Notes: generated by a model from the letters alone, not told the origin. A stretch of DNA of 55,415 bases from Ectobacillus panaciterrae DSM 19096 (GCF_000430785.1 NZ_AUMR01000039.1:12094-67508), one strand, 5' to 3'; counted from the stretch's first letter, positions 1 through 9,119 are shown. Program-made: numbers and translations.

Positions 1-1
1 A

Positions 2-538
2 CTCGACGAAGCAGAACTAATCTCGATGATCTCGCTATTGATCTTTGCCGGTCATGAGACAACCTCGAATCTGATCGCTACGGGCACTTTGATGTTGCTG
101 GATCATCCCGAGCAACTGGAGAAGCTAAAAGCCGACCTCAATCTGGTTCCTGCAGCCGTGGAAGAACTGCTGCGTTTCAATGGGCCCGCCACAATCGCGG
201 GACCGCGTTTTGCCACTGAAGATATCGAACTCGCCGGACAGCAGATCAAAAAGGGAGATATGGTTATTCCCGTATTGAAATCAGCGAATCGGGATGAGCT
301 CCAGTTTACGGATTCAGGGGATCTGGATATTACCCGCACAATCAAACGTCATCTCGCCTTTGGACATGGTATCCATATGTGTTTGGGAGCGCCGCTAGCC
401 CGTGTGGAAGGAGACGTTGCGTTTTCCACCCTGCTGAGACGCATGCCCAACCTGCGGCTCAGCATCCCTCGGGAGAGCGTCACCTGGCACTTCACGCTGA
501 GCTCACAGGGGTTAACCTCCCTGCCGGTCGCTTTTTAA
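2..538 (+). CDS. Cytochrome P450, C-terminal part (cut by window edge)
   Basis: Haem-thiolate monooxygenase of the bacterial CYP107/PksS-like type; the N-terminal half lies outside the window. The reading frame is open from base 2. Visible family marks are the I-helix oxygen-activation motif AGHETT, an ExxR motif in VEELLRF, and the haem-binding loop FGHGIHMCLGAPLAR with the proximal cysteine ligand. The C-terminus (LTSLPVAF) is a normal end for this family, so this end of the gene is intact. The substrate cannot be read from the sequence. The stretch looks GC-richer than the DNA after 1 kb, and what follows is gene debris, so it may have been acquired separately. No redox partner gene is next to it within the window. 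Confidence 0.9.
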   Translation, partial: LDEAELISMISLLIFAGHETTSNLIATGTLMLLDHPEQLEKLKADLNLVPAAVEELLRFNGPATIAGPRFATEDIELAGQQIKKGDMVIPVLKSANRDELQFTDSGDLDITRTIKRHLAFGHGIHMCLGAPLARVEGDVAFSTLLRRMPNLRLSIPRESVTWHFTLSSQGLTSLPVAF

Positions 539-579
539 CGGAGGGAAAGAACTGCCTGTATCGCGCGAAGGGGGCAGAC

Positions 580-1015
580 GTGATAGTATCTAAGTATAGA
601 TTTTCGAATGGACGAAAAACAGCAGCAAGAAATAGATCTAGGTATCATGATGCTAGGAGAATATGAGTTCGGAACGTCCGAAGAAGAATGAATGGAAATT
701 ACATTTGGGGAGCTTGACGTTTTGCTGCCTGGGCAAGTCGATTGGAAGAAGTTTAGTGCTGGTACGGAATTTGTAGTTCCGGCTAATGCGAGTTTTAAAT
801 TAAAAGTTTATGTCGTTACGGACTATTGCTGCTCTTATATGCAAATAGGGGCCAGCATGCCGGGGATGTTGGTGGAGCCAGGCGACAGGATAAAAAAAGA
901 AGAGTATCTCTTTGTTACGGAAGCGATGAAGATGGAAGCGACCATTCAAGCTCCTTTTAATGGTATGGTTAAATAGATACATGTAAAGACCGGGTATTAC
1001 AGAAGCTCTATCATT
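580..1015 (+). pseudogene. Decayed ppnP fused to a pyruvate carboxylase biotin-domain fragment
   Basis: Two gene remains are joined. First comes pyrimidine/purine nucleoside phosphorylase PpnP (DUF1255, normally about 100 residues). Its N-terminal strand VIVSKYRFSNGRKT is read in one frame from 580. After a frameshift the frame starting at 608 continues with LGIMMLGEYEFGTSEEE, then meets an in-frame TGA at 689-691, then continues MEITFGELDVLLPG and VPANASFKLKV up to DYCCSY. At about 838 the sequence switches without a break into the biotinyl domain of pyruvate carboxylase: IGASMPGM, then VTEAMKMEATIQAPFNGMVK with the biotin-lysine motif EAMKME. That part has lost a few residues after MPGM, stops at a TAG where the family has Glu, and runs on as IHVKTG. 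A 94-residue chimera from 692 could still be translated, but neither parent fold is complete. Confidence 0.8.
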
Positions 1016-1057
1016 CTAAGTTATCCTAGATTAATACAACTTTTTGAGGTGAAGATT

Positions 1058-2218
1058 ATGCAACTTACTGCAGTGAATAAGATGCCAACAGCTTTTTCAA
1101 GGACAAATCCATTTCAAGCGAAAGTTCACAAAAATGTTAATTTAAATGGAACTGGCTCCAGTAAAGAAACGAGGCATATCGAGTTATCGTTAAATAGCTC
1201 TGGCCTTTCCTATGTCCCAGGTGATGCCCTTGGCATTATCCCTCAAAATGATCCGGAACTAGTGGCTTCCCTTCTTGAGGAAATGGAGTGGGATGAAGAA
1301 ACGCCAGTAACAATTAATAAGGAAGGCGATACTCTTCCACTGAAGGAAGCGCTAACCACCCGCTTTGAAATTACACTTCTGACGAAAAAGATTTTACAGC
1401 AGACAGTGGAATTAACAGAAAACGAAGAGTTGCGAAAGCTTTTGTTAGTTGAAAATGCAAACCAACTGAAAGAATATACCTACGGGCGCGATTTGCTTGA
1501 TATGTTGCGCGATTTCGGTCCATGGAACGCTTCTGCTGAGAAAATTGTGTCTCTTTTAAGGAAGTTGACACCGCGTCTTTATTCTATTGCAAGCAGCATT
1601 GCCGCGAATCCTGAGGAAGTGCATCTCACCATCGGTGCTGTGCGCTACACGGCTCACGGACGCGAACGAAAAGGAGTTTGTTCTGTTTTGGTTGCTGAAC
1701 GTCTTCAAGAAGGCGATACGCTTCCCGTATTTATTCAACCAAATAAACACTTTCATCTGCCAGAGTCCGGGGATAAAGACATTATTATGGTTGGCCCAGG
1801 GACAGGTATTGCACCATTCCGTTCCTTTATCCAGGAACGAGCAGTGACTAAAACAACAGGCAGATCGTGGCTATTTTTTGGAGACCAGCATGCAGCGTTG
1901 GATTTCCTTTATCAAGACGAGTTAGAGCAATATCAAAAAGATGGGATACTGACACGATTAGAGACTGCGTTCTCCCGTGATACGGAGCAAAAAGTATATG
2001 TGCAGCATAGAATGCTTGAGAACAGCAAAGAATTGTTCGGATGGCTAAAAAATGGAGCCTACTTCTACGTTTGTGGAGATAAGCAATACATGGCAAAAGA
2101 CGTCCACAACGCGCTTATTAGCGTTATTGAAAAAGAAGGTACAATGACCCGTGAAGAAGCCGAAGCGTATCTAAATGAGATGCGGGAGCAAGGACGTTAC
2201 CAACGTGATGTGTACTAA
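1058..2218 (+). CDS. CysJ-like FAD/NADPH reductase lacking the flavodoxin domain
   Basis: Encodes 386 residues matching the FAD- and NADPH-binding half of the sulfite reductase flavoprotein alpha subunit. Visible motifs are the connecting-domain start NPFQAKVHKNVNLNG, the FAD motif RLYSIASS, GAVRYTAHGRERKGVCS, the NADPH pyrophosphate motif VGPGTGIAPFRSFIQER, CGDKQYMAKDVH, and the terminal aromatic QRDVY. Full CysJ is about 600 residues with an N-terminal FMN flavodoxin domain; that domain is absent and nothing similar lies upstream. I chose the ATG at 1058 because GAGGTGA sits just before it; a GTG at 1049 is in frame but overlaps that ribosome binding site. No hemoprotein subunit (cysI) is nearby. 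It could be a stand-alone ferredoxin-NADP reductase-like enzyme or a truncated relic with a new start; the clean RBS and intact C-terminus favour an expressed protein. Confidence 0.8.
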   Translation: MQLTAVNKMPTAFSRTNPFQAKVHKNVNLNGTGSSKETRHIELSLNSSGLSYVPGDALGIIPQNDPELVASLLEEMEWDEETPVTINKEGDTLPLKEALTTRFEITLLTKKILQQTVELTENEELRKLLLVENANQLKEYTYGRDLLDMLRDFGPWNASAEKIVSLLRKLTPRLYSIASSIAANPEEVHLTIGAVRYTAHGRERKGVCSVLVAERLQEGDTLPVFIQPNKHFHLPESGDKDIIMVGPGTGIAPFRSFIQERAVTKTTGRSWLFFGDQHAALDFLYQDELEQYQKDGILTRLETAFSRDTEQKVYVQHRMLENSKELFGWLKNGAYFYVCGDKQYMAKDVHNALISVIEKEGTMTREEAEAYLNEMREQGRYQRDVY

Positions 2219-2258
2219 AATGAATAGGTGTTAGTGGCACCGTCGAATTAGTTTAATA

Positions 2259-2304
2259 AAGAGTGACTTTATTCTGCAATGAGCGGTTATAAGGAGTCAC
2301 TCTT
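2259..2304 (+). terminator. Terminator after the CysJ-like gene
   Basis: A 10-bp perfect inverted repeat (AAGAGTGACT / AGTCACTCTT) with a long 26-nt loop, followed by a T run. It lies between two convergent genes. Confidence 0.6.
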
Positions 2305-2325
2305 TTTTGAAAGCGGCTTTTTCTA

Positions 2326-2859
2326 TTAAGAACGATATTCTTTATGTCTTTTTTTCATTGACTTTGTTAAATATCCGCCACGGAATGAGCGGATTTCATA
2401 GGATGCCATAAACGCTTTTGGAGCAATCTGATTTATAATGTCCAAAAATTCTGCTTCTCTTGAACGCTTTGCTACAACGTCCAAACGATAGCGAACAGAG
2501 TTAATTCCTTCTCCTTCAAATACTGTAACACCAAATCCCGCTTGTCTTAACGCGCTTACAAGCTCCTCGCACCGCTCCAGCAAACTAACGTTGTATGTAA
2601 TGTAACCAATTGCCAGTTTCCTCTCAATATAGCCTCCTAAAAGAAGCCCTGCACTAAAACCGATTACATAAGCGAATATATTTAAGAAGTTTGATAAATC
2701 CTGAAACACAATTCCTAAGCTGACAATATAGATCGCCCCTTCTAGCAATCCTACTCCTGCAGCTGATCTCGTTTGGTTTTTGACTAATAGAATGGTTCGA
2801 ATCGTTAAAACAGGCACATACACAATTTGCAGCAGAAAAATAAGCAATGCTTGTAACAT
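2326..2859 (-). CDS. yebE: UPF0316 membrane protein YebE (DUF2179 domain)
   Basis: A 177-residue membrane protein of the UPF0316/YebE family. The N-terminal half has about three hydrophobic segments ([20 protein letters not shown]; a central stretch; [18 protein letters not shown]). The C-terminal half is a soluble DUF2179-type domain with [11 protein letters not shown] and [10 protein letters not shown]. The biochemical role is not established; DUF2179 resembles small ligand-binding domains. I prefer the ATG at 2859, with GAGAGGG upstream, to a GTG three codons earlier. It is monocistronic, convergent with the CysJ-like gene. Confidence 0.85.
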   Translation of the reverse strand: MLQALLIFLLQIVYVPVLTIRTILLVKNQTRSAAGVGLLEGAIYIVSLGIVFQDLSNFLNIFAYVIGFSAGLLLGGYIERKLAIGYITYNVSLLERCEELVSALRQAGFGVTVFEGEGINSVRYRLDVVAKRSREAEFLDIINQIAPKAFMASYEIRSFRGGYLTKSMKKRHKEYRS

Positions 2860-3010
2860 TCGCAGCACCCTCTCTATATAGTTTGTTTTCCAGTTCCTAA
2901 ATCTATCTTTCTATCATTTTTCCCCGGCAAACGGGAGCTATATTTAGTCACTATAGTACTGCATGTATAATTTGTAAAGCCGATTGCTTTAGGAGAAAAA
3001 TAAGCATATG

Positions 3011-3040
3011 AAGAAGGCCTATTTGCAAATAGGCCTTCTT
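3011..3040 (-). terminator. Terminator downstream of the sbcDC operon
   Basis: A 14-bp perfect inverted repeat (AAGAAGGCCTATTT / AAATAGGCCTTCTT) with a 2-nt loop, between the end of sbcC and the start of yebE. It is positioned to end sbcC transcription. Confidence 0.7.
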
Positions 3041-3119
3041 GTCATTTCATACAGCGTTACCTCAACTGCTTCTAGTATCTTTCCTTGTGTACAGATACAA
3101 TCTCAGTCTCTTTTCAGCC

Positions 3120-6100
3120 TTATTTCAGTATAAACTTCGTCTTGCTGCTGCCATCCTTCTGCTTTGTTACCTCCAATGCAGCCGGCAACGTATTTTTCAG
3201 CTCCTGTACGTGTGAAATAACCCCGATCAGCCGTCCTGATTTTTGTAAATCAATTAACGTATCAATTGCTTTTGTTAAGGATTCTTCATCCAAAGAGCCA
3301 AAGCCTTCGTCAATAAACATCGTTTCAATAGAAATGCCGCCCTCATACGCTTGAATAATATCTGCCATACCGAGCGCAAGAGAAAGCGATGCATTAAATT
3401 TCTCTCCGCCTGACAGCGTTTTAACATCGCGTGTTTGTCCTGTATATGTGTCATATACATCAAGTCCGAGACCACTTTGACGATTTCGTTTTTCGACGCG
3501 CTCGCTTCGCTTCAAGAAAAATTGTCCGTTTGACAGTCTGCGCAATCGTTCGTTGGCCGCTTGTACAATTTGCTCCAAATATTCAATTAAAATGTAGCGT
3601 TCAAAAGAAACTCTGCTTTCATTGTCTCCTTTTACTACTTCATACAAGTCAACGAGCTCCTGATACACCGCTTCCTCTTCCCGTATTTGCCCATCGATTT
3701 TTGCAATGCTGGCTCTTAGTCTTTGAATTGTTTCCAGTATACCTTTCATGGACTGCCGCTGTTCCATCAGCTTTTTCACGAGATGCTGCATATCCTGAAT
3801 ATCAAGCATTAGTTCCTCGAGCTGCGTCCATTTCTTATCATGCAGTGCTTGTTGAAGCTCTTCAATTTGTTTTGAGAGCACTTCCATTGATGCATAATAT
3901 GCTTGAATCGCTTGCTTTAAGGATAATCTTTGCTCTTCTGAAAGCTTCGCTGATTCATAAGCCTCTTGTTCAGCGAAGCCGGCATTTTGCAAACTGCTTT
4001 GGAATGTCTCGTATTTCTCCCGTTTTTGTACTTCAGCTTTTTCCCATTCTCTCTTCAGGGAGCTGCATTCAGCTTCTATACGTATATGTTCATTCGAGAA
4101 ATACTCATGCTGCTCCCCAGCTTCTTTCCATGATTGCTCCAAGTGGCGAAGCTCGGCTTGCACTTTTGTCATATGCTGCTGCCATGCTACTAATGAAACA
4201 ATAGCGTCAGGAAGCTTCTTTTGGTCATTTTCATACGAAATCCGCTGCTGCATTTCTTCCATTTGCAGGCTGTGAAGCTTTGCCTCTAGCTGCTGCTTTT
4301 GTTGCGTTTGTATTTCAACTTCCTTCTCTAAATCTTTCAATCTCGGCTGCAGTTCATTTCGCTTTACTTCACTTTCCTGTAAAGCTTTTACTTCCGTATC
4401 GAGCTGCTTGCCATTTTGAACAAGCTTTGTATACTCTTCTTCAAAGCGTGCTGTATCATATCCGCGCTCTATTGCTTCCTTTTCCGTTTCTTTACATTGC
4501 GCTTGATGAAAATGATACTTTTGCTCTGCACGGAAATAAGCTGTTTCTGTTTCCATTTTATGATTGCGCAAGTCGGTTATTTGCTTTTCATTCACATCTA
4601 TTGTACGGGCTATTGCCTTGTTAGGATGCTCTGCACTTCCGCAAACCGGACATGGCATGCCGTCATGCAAATGCACCGCCAGCTGCCCTGCTTGTTCAGA
4701 CAGCCACAATTGTTCCATTTTATTGTATTGCTCTTCCGCTTGTTGTTTGGCAGCCTTTGCTTGCAGCCACTCTTCTTCACTCTGCTGCAATTCTTGCAGC
4801 GCTTTCTTATACTGTACCAATACCTTTGCATCTTCACGCATATGGTGTAACTCATTTACCTTCGTTACATACTGACGCAAAGATTCCTCCAGCTTCTGGT
4901 AAACTTCTAAAAGCGACCTTTTTTCATGAAGAGAAGCTTGCAACTGCTGCTCCAGGGACTGCAGCTTGTTCTTTTCATCTGCAACATAACAGGTTGTTTC
5001 TGTTAATTGCTGCTTACGCAGTGCCAAGGTTTCCACAACAGGCTGTAAATCTTGCAATGCCTGTACCTTTCGCTTTGTCTCTTCCCGTACATATTCTCTC
5101 TCTTTTTCTTGTGTGAAACGTATTTTTGCTTGTTGATACTGCTCCTTAATTTGCTCTTTTTTTCTAGCAGCAGCAGCCAAGTCCCTCTCTGCCAGGTCTG
5201 CTGCTTTTACTGCTTCTTTATACCAATCTTCGAACGGAGTGAGCCGGTTTGCTTCCTCTGCAAGGCGCAAACGGTCTTCCTGCTCCTTCATTTGAGATTT
5301 TTGTTCTAAAAGAGCAGCATGCTCCTTTTCTTTTGCACGAAGCTGTTCAAACCGTTCGTTTACCGCTTGTGCCTGATGAAACAGCTCTTGCTTTTGGCTT
5401 AGCAATCGATGTTGTTCCGCTTCGTCGCGTTCAACAGACTTCATCTGCATTTCGTAATGATAAATCTCTTCCTCTAGCGCTTCCGTTACCTGATAGCTGT
5501 TCACTTGCTCTTGCTGCTTGAGCTTTTCTAACACACTATCTTCACGAATCGGCAATTGAAAAGCATTTCGGAAATAAATTTCCCGTTCCTTTTGCTTTTC
5601 CTGCAGTTTGTCTTTTAAACCTTTTCGTTTTTGATCCAATATATCACGAATGAGTTTATAACGGTCCGTTTTAAAAATACGGCGTAAAATTTCTTCCTTA
5701 TTCTCCGTTTCGGACGTTAATAGCTTTCGAAACTCTCCTTGCGGCAGCATAACAATTTGACTGAACTGATGCTTTGTTAATCCGATAACATCTTCTACTT
5801 TTTTATTGATATCCGTAACGTGAAAACGATCAACACATGGAATATGCTGTTCATCTACTACCTCATAAAACTCAACAGAACCGCCCGTCGCAGTTTTATT
5901 TCCTTTTTTTCGATGTCCCATTTGCCGCATGATATGATATGTTTTTCCTTTAATTTGAAACGTTAAAGAAACACTAGTGTACACATCATCATCTGCAAAA
6001 TGACTGCGAAGCATACTGGCGTCGTTTCGTTCTTCTCCGCTCGCTTCGCCGTATAAGGCATAGCAAATCGCGTCAAAAATGGTCGTCTTTCCTGCTCCTG

Positions 6101-6209
6101 TATTTCCGGAAATGGAAAATAACCTATGCTCCTGCAGTTCAGTAAAGTCAATCAGTTCTTGCTGCTTGTAGGGACCAAACGCAGTCATGGTCAGTTGAAT
6201 CGGCTTCAT
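3120..6209 (-). CDS. sbcC: Exonuclease subunit SbcC (Rad50-like ATPase)
   Basis: The 1029-residue ATPase subunit of the SbcCD nuclease, which opens and degrades hairpin and protein-blocked DNA ends during repair. The Walker A motif GNTGAGKT is at residues 35-42. Long heptad-rich coiled coils follow on both sides of a zinc hook CPVC near residue 520 (MPCPVCGSAEHPNK). The ABC signature LSGGEKF and the Walker B stretch MFIDEGFGSLDEE are near the C-terminus. Length is normal for Bacillus SbcC. The start ATG overlaps the stop of sbcD in an ATGA arrangement, so the two subunits are translationally coupled. Confidence 0.97.
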   Translation of the reverse strand: MKPIQLTMTAFGPYKQQELIDFTELQEHRLFSISGNTGAGKTTIFDAICYALYGEASGEERNDASMLRSHFADDDVYTSVSLTFQIKGKTYHIMRQMGHRKKGNKTATGGSVEFYEVVDEQHIPCVDRFHVTDINKKVEDVIGLTKHQFSQIVMLPQGEFRKLLTSETENKEEILRRIFKTDRYKLIRDILDQKRKGLKDKLQEKQKEREIYFRNAFQLPIREDSVLEKLKQQEQVNSYQVTEALEEEIYHYEMQMKSVERDEAEQHRLLSQKQELFHQAQAVNERFEQLRAKEKEHAALLEQKSQMKEQEDRLRLAEEANRLTPFEDWYKEAVKAADLAERDLAAAARKKEQIKEQYQQAKIRFTQEKEREYVREETKRKVQALQDLQPVVETLALRKQQLTETTCYVADEKNKLQSLEQQLQASLHEKRSLLEVYQKLEESLRQYVTKVNELHHMREDAKVLVQYKKALQELQQSEEEWLQAKAAKQQAEEQYNKMEQLWLSEQAGQLAVHLHDGMPCPVCGSAEHPNKAIARTIDVNEKQITDLRNHKMETETAYFRAEQKYHFHQAQCKETEKEAIERGYDTARFEEEYTKLVQNGKQLDTEVKALQESEVKRNELQPRLKDLEKEVEIQTQQKQQLEAKLHSLQMEEMQQRISYENDQKKLPDAIVSLVAWQQHMTKVQAELRHLEQSWKEAGEQHEYFSNEHIRIEAECSSLKREWEKAEVQKREKYETFQSSLQNAGFAEQEAYESAKLSEEQRLSLKQAIQAYYASMEVLSKQIEELQQALHDKKWTQLEELMLDIQDMQHLVKKLMEQRQSMKGILETIQRLRASIAKIDGQIREEEAVYQELVDLYEVVKGDNESRVSFERYILIEYLEQIVQAANERLRRLSNGQFFLKRSERVEKRNRQSGLGLDVYDTYTGQTRDVKTLSGGEKFNASLSLALGMADIIQAYEGGISIETMFIDEGFGSLDEESLTKAIDTLIDLQKSGRLIGVISHVQELKNTLPAALEVTKQKDGSSKTKFILK

Positions 6210-7363
6210 TTCCGTTCTCCCTCCCTATCCTGCAGCTCTTTCAATACTTCCAAAAAGAGGCGCTCTTTTTCTTCAGAAAGGTCCTTACCCTTCATTTCTT
6301 TAAAAAATGCTTTCATAAGTGCCAGATCGTCCATTTTATGACGGGATACAGCTGTTTCGCCTTCTTCATTGATTGTTTGCCGCTGCATCACCCGCTCTAC
6401 ATGCATGGCATTTGGATATACAGAGCGTATTTTCTCCATCGGCTGCATCACCGGTGTTTCATCCAACAAACGCACAAATACATAATCGTCGCGGCGCGTG
6501 TGCCGGAGGATATCCTCTAGTCTTGCTTCAATGGTATACATATCGCGGCGCGGCGCTAATTCCCGTTTTTCAAGCTGCACATCTCCGGCACCGTCTAATT
6601 CGACAATATAGAAGCCCTTCTTATGCTTTTCTTCAGAAATGGAATATTTCATAGGCGAGCCGGAATAGCGTATTTTTTTATCCCGCACATAGTGACCTTG
6701 ATGCAAATGACCAAGTGCCGTATAGTGAAACTGCGCAAAATAGTGACTGTTTACATATTCCGCCCCTCCGATGGAAAGAGGACGCTCTGCGTCGCTTGTA
6801 TTCTCCTCGGCCTCTCCCATCGCTGTTACAAAGGCATGTCCAACGAAAACATGACGGACATTTGGATCTTTTGAAGCATGAATTTCATTCATGACAATAC
6901 GCATTGCATCATCGTGACTGTGAATGTCTTCGTTCCCAACCACATGCCGCACAACGCCGGGATCGGCATACGGTATTAAATGAAAATGAACCTCTCCATA
7001 CTCATCCGAAAGCTTCACTGGTTCATATGGATATTGAAATTGGCCGACGATATGGAGACCTTGCGATTTCATTAAATCGCTGCCGAAATGAACGCGATCC
7101 GGGCTGTCATGGTTCCCTGCAATCGCGAGCACCGGCGTTTGCAAATCAACGACAATTGTTTTTAACACGCGATTCAATAAATCAACCGCCTCAGTAGGCG
7201 GAATGGCACGATCGTATAAATCTCCTGCAATAATGACAGCATCCGGCTGCTCCTCTTGAATCGCTTCAATGAACCGATCCAATATGTACGCTTGCTCCTC
7301 CGTCATATATACGCCGTGAATGAGCTTTCCTAAATGCCAATCGGCAGTATGAAACAGCTTCAT
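6206..7363 (-). CDS. sbcD: Exonuclease subunit SbcD (Mre11-like nuclease)
   Basis: The 385-residue Mn-dependent phosphoesterase partner of SbcC. All calcineurin-type metal motifs are present: DWHLGK, GDLYDR, GNHDSPDR, the GHA motif and GHLHQGH. A good RBS (AAAGGGAGAAGAGAG) precedes the ATG. It is first in a two-gene operon with sbcC and overlaps it by 4 nt. Confidence 0.97.
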   Translation of the reverse strand: MKLFHTADWHLGKLIHGVYMTEEQAYILDRFIEAIQEEQPDAVIIAGDLYDRAIPPTEAVDLLNRVLKTIVVDLQTPVLAIAGNHDSPDRVHFGSDLMKSQGLHIVGQFQYPYEPVKLSDEYGEVHFHLIPYADPGVVRHVVGNEDIHSHDDAMRIVMNEIHASKDPNVRHVFVGHAFVTAMGEAEENTSDAERPLSIGGAEYVNSHYFAQFHYTALGHLHQGHYVRDKKIRYSGSPMKYSISEEKHKKGFYIVELDGAGDVQLEKRELAPRRDMYTIEARLEDILRHTRRDDYVFVRLLDETPVMQPMEKIRSVYPNAMHVERVMQRQTINEEGETAVSRHKMDDLALMKAFFKEMKGKDLSEEKERLFLEVLKELQDREGERK

Positions 7364-7384
7364 CTCTCTTCTCCCTTTCTTCTA

Positions 7385-7624
7385 TTAATTTACGGAATGA
7401 AGGGAAATCAGCTGATAAAGCAAAACGGTTTGTTCATTTTCCCATGAAATTTTTTTCGGAACGGCTGTGCCCACTTTTTCTTTTTCTGTTTTATATAAAA
7501 CAACTGCTTCGTTCAACGGGTATAGATGATACCCTTCTACTGTCAGCTCAAATAAATTGTTCTCTATATCTACGCGTACTTCTTTCTCCTCAGTCACAAC
7601 GCTTGTATGCATTTCAAATTTCAT
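7385..7624 (-). CDS. DUF2584-like small protein
   Basis: A 79-residue protein resembling the DUF2584 family of bacilli (pattern ENNLFELTVEGYHLYPLN, then a basic strand and a QLISLHS C-terminus). No function is established. No transmembrane or signal sequence is visible; it looks like a compact beta-rich domain. The start is the ATG at 7624, preceded by AAGGGAGATGG; an upstream in-frame ATG overlaps the RBS. It lies only 21 bp upstream of sbcD on the same strand and may be co-transcribed with it. Confidence 0.7.
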   Translation of the reverse strand: MKFEMHTSVVTEEKEVRVDIENNLFELTVEGYHLYPLNEAVVLYKTEKEKVGTAVPKKISWENEQTVLLYQLISLHSVN

Positions 7625-7930
7625 ATCGACCATCTCCCTTTTCAAGTCTCTTTTCTTTTAATAGTAAAGGGTTGGACATGGATTGACAAGAGTGAGGAAA
7701 GAGCTTCGTCTTTTTACGACTTCCGAAACAGGTCGAGAACAATAAGCCCTATGTTTTAAAACGTTAAAAATCGGACAACAGAAAGATCCACGGTCAACAT
7801 CATATGTCATATGACTCAGATTATTGAAAGTAAACCTTATCTCTATCTCCATCAACACACCTTTTACAAACTTTTCGTTCAACAAAATTTTATATATTTA
7901 GGGAATACTACCCATATTGGAGGTGATAAC

Positions 7931-8098
7931 ATGGGACATAATCAGAATCCTTTTGTAAAAGGAAGAAATAGCGGCGGTTTCTCGAATCCAGGAGCAACCC
8001 AAAGTACAGCAAATGAAGCTGGGGCAGGAAGAGCACCAGCTAAACATGGTGACCTTCCTGCTTACGTAAACAGCGGTGCGAAGGAGAACCAACAATAA
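7931..8098 (+). CDS. Small hydrophilic protein, paralogue 1
   Basis: A 55-residue protein with a strong RBS (GGAGGTGATAAC before the ATG). It begins MGHNQNPFVKGRNSGG and is rich in Gly, Asn and Ala, with no hydrophobic segment. The first 13 residues closely match the next gene (MAQNQNPSVKGRRSAA), so the two are paralogues from a recent duplication. The composition is reminiscent of small acid-soluble spore proteins, but I do not recognise a named family. No function assigned. Confidence 0.65.
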   Translation: MGHNQNPFVKGRNSGGFSNPGATQSTANEAGAGRAPAKHGDLPAYVNSGAKENQQ

Positions 8099-8122
8099 CA
8101 TACAACTATCGGAGGTCATAAC

Positions 8123-8284
8123 ATGGCACAAAATCAAAACCCTTCTGTAAAAGGAAGAAGAAGTGCAGCAGCTCCACAGGAAGATTACGCATTCGGACAC
8201 ACACTTAGAGCTGATAATCCCACTGATACTGGTGACGATAGCAGCAAACAGAAGAAAAGCAGACGCAATTGTGGCGGTCTGTAA
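8123..8284 (+). CDS. Small hydrophilic protein, paralogue 2
   Basis: A 53-residue protein starting 25 bp after its paralogue, with its own RBS (CGGAGGTCATAAC). The N-terminus NQNPSVKGRR matches the first copy. The rest diverges to an Asp/Ser-rich middle and a basic tail KQKKSRRNCGG with one cysteine. The repeated RBS-plus-N-terminus unit marks a tandem duplication. Function unknown. Confidence 0.6.
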   Translation: MAQNQNPSVKGRRSAAAPQEDYAFGHTLRADNPTDTGDDSSKQKKSRRNCGGL

Positions 8285-8318
8285 TTTTCCTACATATGTA
8301 GGAGCTGAAAAACATGAG

Positions 8319-8435
8319 ATGAGCATTTTTAAAGGCAGGAGGTATGCTATACCTACTGAAGGTAGAGATGGATTGACATTTAGTAACGAAAGAGACGCTA
8401 GTAATGATAAAGGCATAGTCTACCCAGGTAGGTAA
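8319..8435 (+). CDS. Small basic ORF, 38 residues, uncertain
   Basis: Follows the two small paralogues on the same strand. It encodes MSIFKGRRYAIPTEGRDG and on to VYPGR. AGGAGCTG lies about 12 nt upstream, spaced a little far. The segment FKGRR echoes VKGRR of the upstream copy, so it may be a third, more diverged member. Coding status is not certain. Confidence 0.4.
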   Translation: MSIFKGRRYAIPTEGRDGLTFSNERDASNDKGIVYPGR

Positions 8436-9119
8436 AGCGAAATTGAAAGGGGATTTTCATTCAATATAAGGATCACTGGATTGCTGTCTTTTTAGCTTTC
8501 CTATCCCAGTCATGGTGTACAGATGACCGTGGCTATCCAACAAAAAAGTGTGACCATACCCAAGTAAAAGCGTCCAATGATTAATCTTATTATCTTTACT
8601 CCTTTTAATACAGGTAAAATAGGGGTTGCTGAAATGGCAACTCCTATCTATAACTGATTAGTTTCCTCATTATTTTCTTGCACTAACCACTCCTCTGGCT
8701 TAACTCGTGCCGTAATCACCATCTCGTGTTAAATGCATATATCAAAAGGATATTTTAGTTTCTCTTACAGAAATCGATTTGTAGATCTATCCGATCCAGT
8801 TTTAATATCGAAAGATTATCACTTTTCAGTTTTCTTCACCATTTGCAGCAGAACCTCCCGAAGGCACCATCTTACATTTTTATAATTATTTTAGGATGAA
8901 AGTGTCTCCAATTGAACAGGTTGTTGGTTATCATACTTGATACACATCCTTTTTAGATTGGTAGTATCAGTATATCCAAGTTTGATAGATCTTTTGCACC
9001 ATAACCTTTCACATATGCGGATTACATAATGTTTATTGACATACTTCGACAGCTATTTTAGTATTTTTCATGTTGGAAAATGTTTCAACTGATATTTTAA
9101 AAGAAAGGAATTTAGATTT
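8436..9119. other. Gene-poor gap with a degenerate SASP-type 5' flank
   Basis: No convincing gene. A 43-codon open stretch from about 8452 (DHWIAVFLAFLSQSWCTDDRGYP to a stop near 8584) has only an ATT in starting position. An imperfect inverted repeat lies at 8619-8647 (ATAGGGGTTGC / GCAACTCCTAT). The segment around 8760-8870 (ACAGAAATCGATTTGTAGATCTAT and following) resembles DNA upstream of the SASP gene at 11508 (CACAGCAATCGATTTGTAAACCTAT), suggesting a vanished SASP locus. Confidence 0.45.

Noticed and set aside
1-538. P450 as a tailoring enzyme of the PKS operon
   Set aside because: It lies 28 kb away on the other strand with unrelated genes in between; nothing links the two.
379-666. 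95-residue plus-strand frame starting inside the P450
   Set aside because: It begins out of frame in P450 coding DNA; only its last part is meaningful, as the shifted N-terminal piece of the ppnP pseudogene.
3431-5521. Series of long plus-strand frames opposite sbcC
   Set aside because: They follow the codon bias of the antisense coiled-coil coding DNA (Leu/Cys/Phe-rich translations), have no RBS, and overlap an unmistakable sbcC.
8452-8584. Possible 43-residue peptide KGIFIQYKDHW... to ASND
   Set aside because: Only an ATT codon stands in starting position behind the AAAGGGG; coding is not supported without conservation data.
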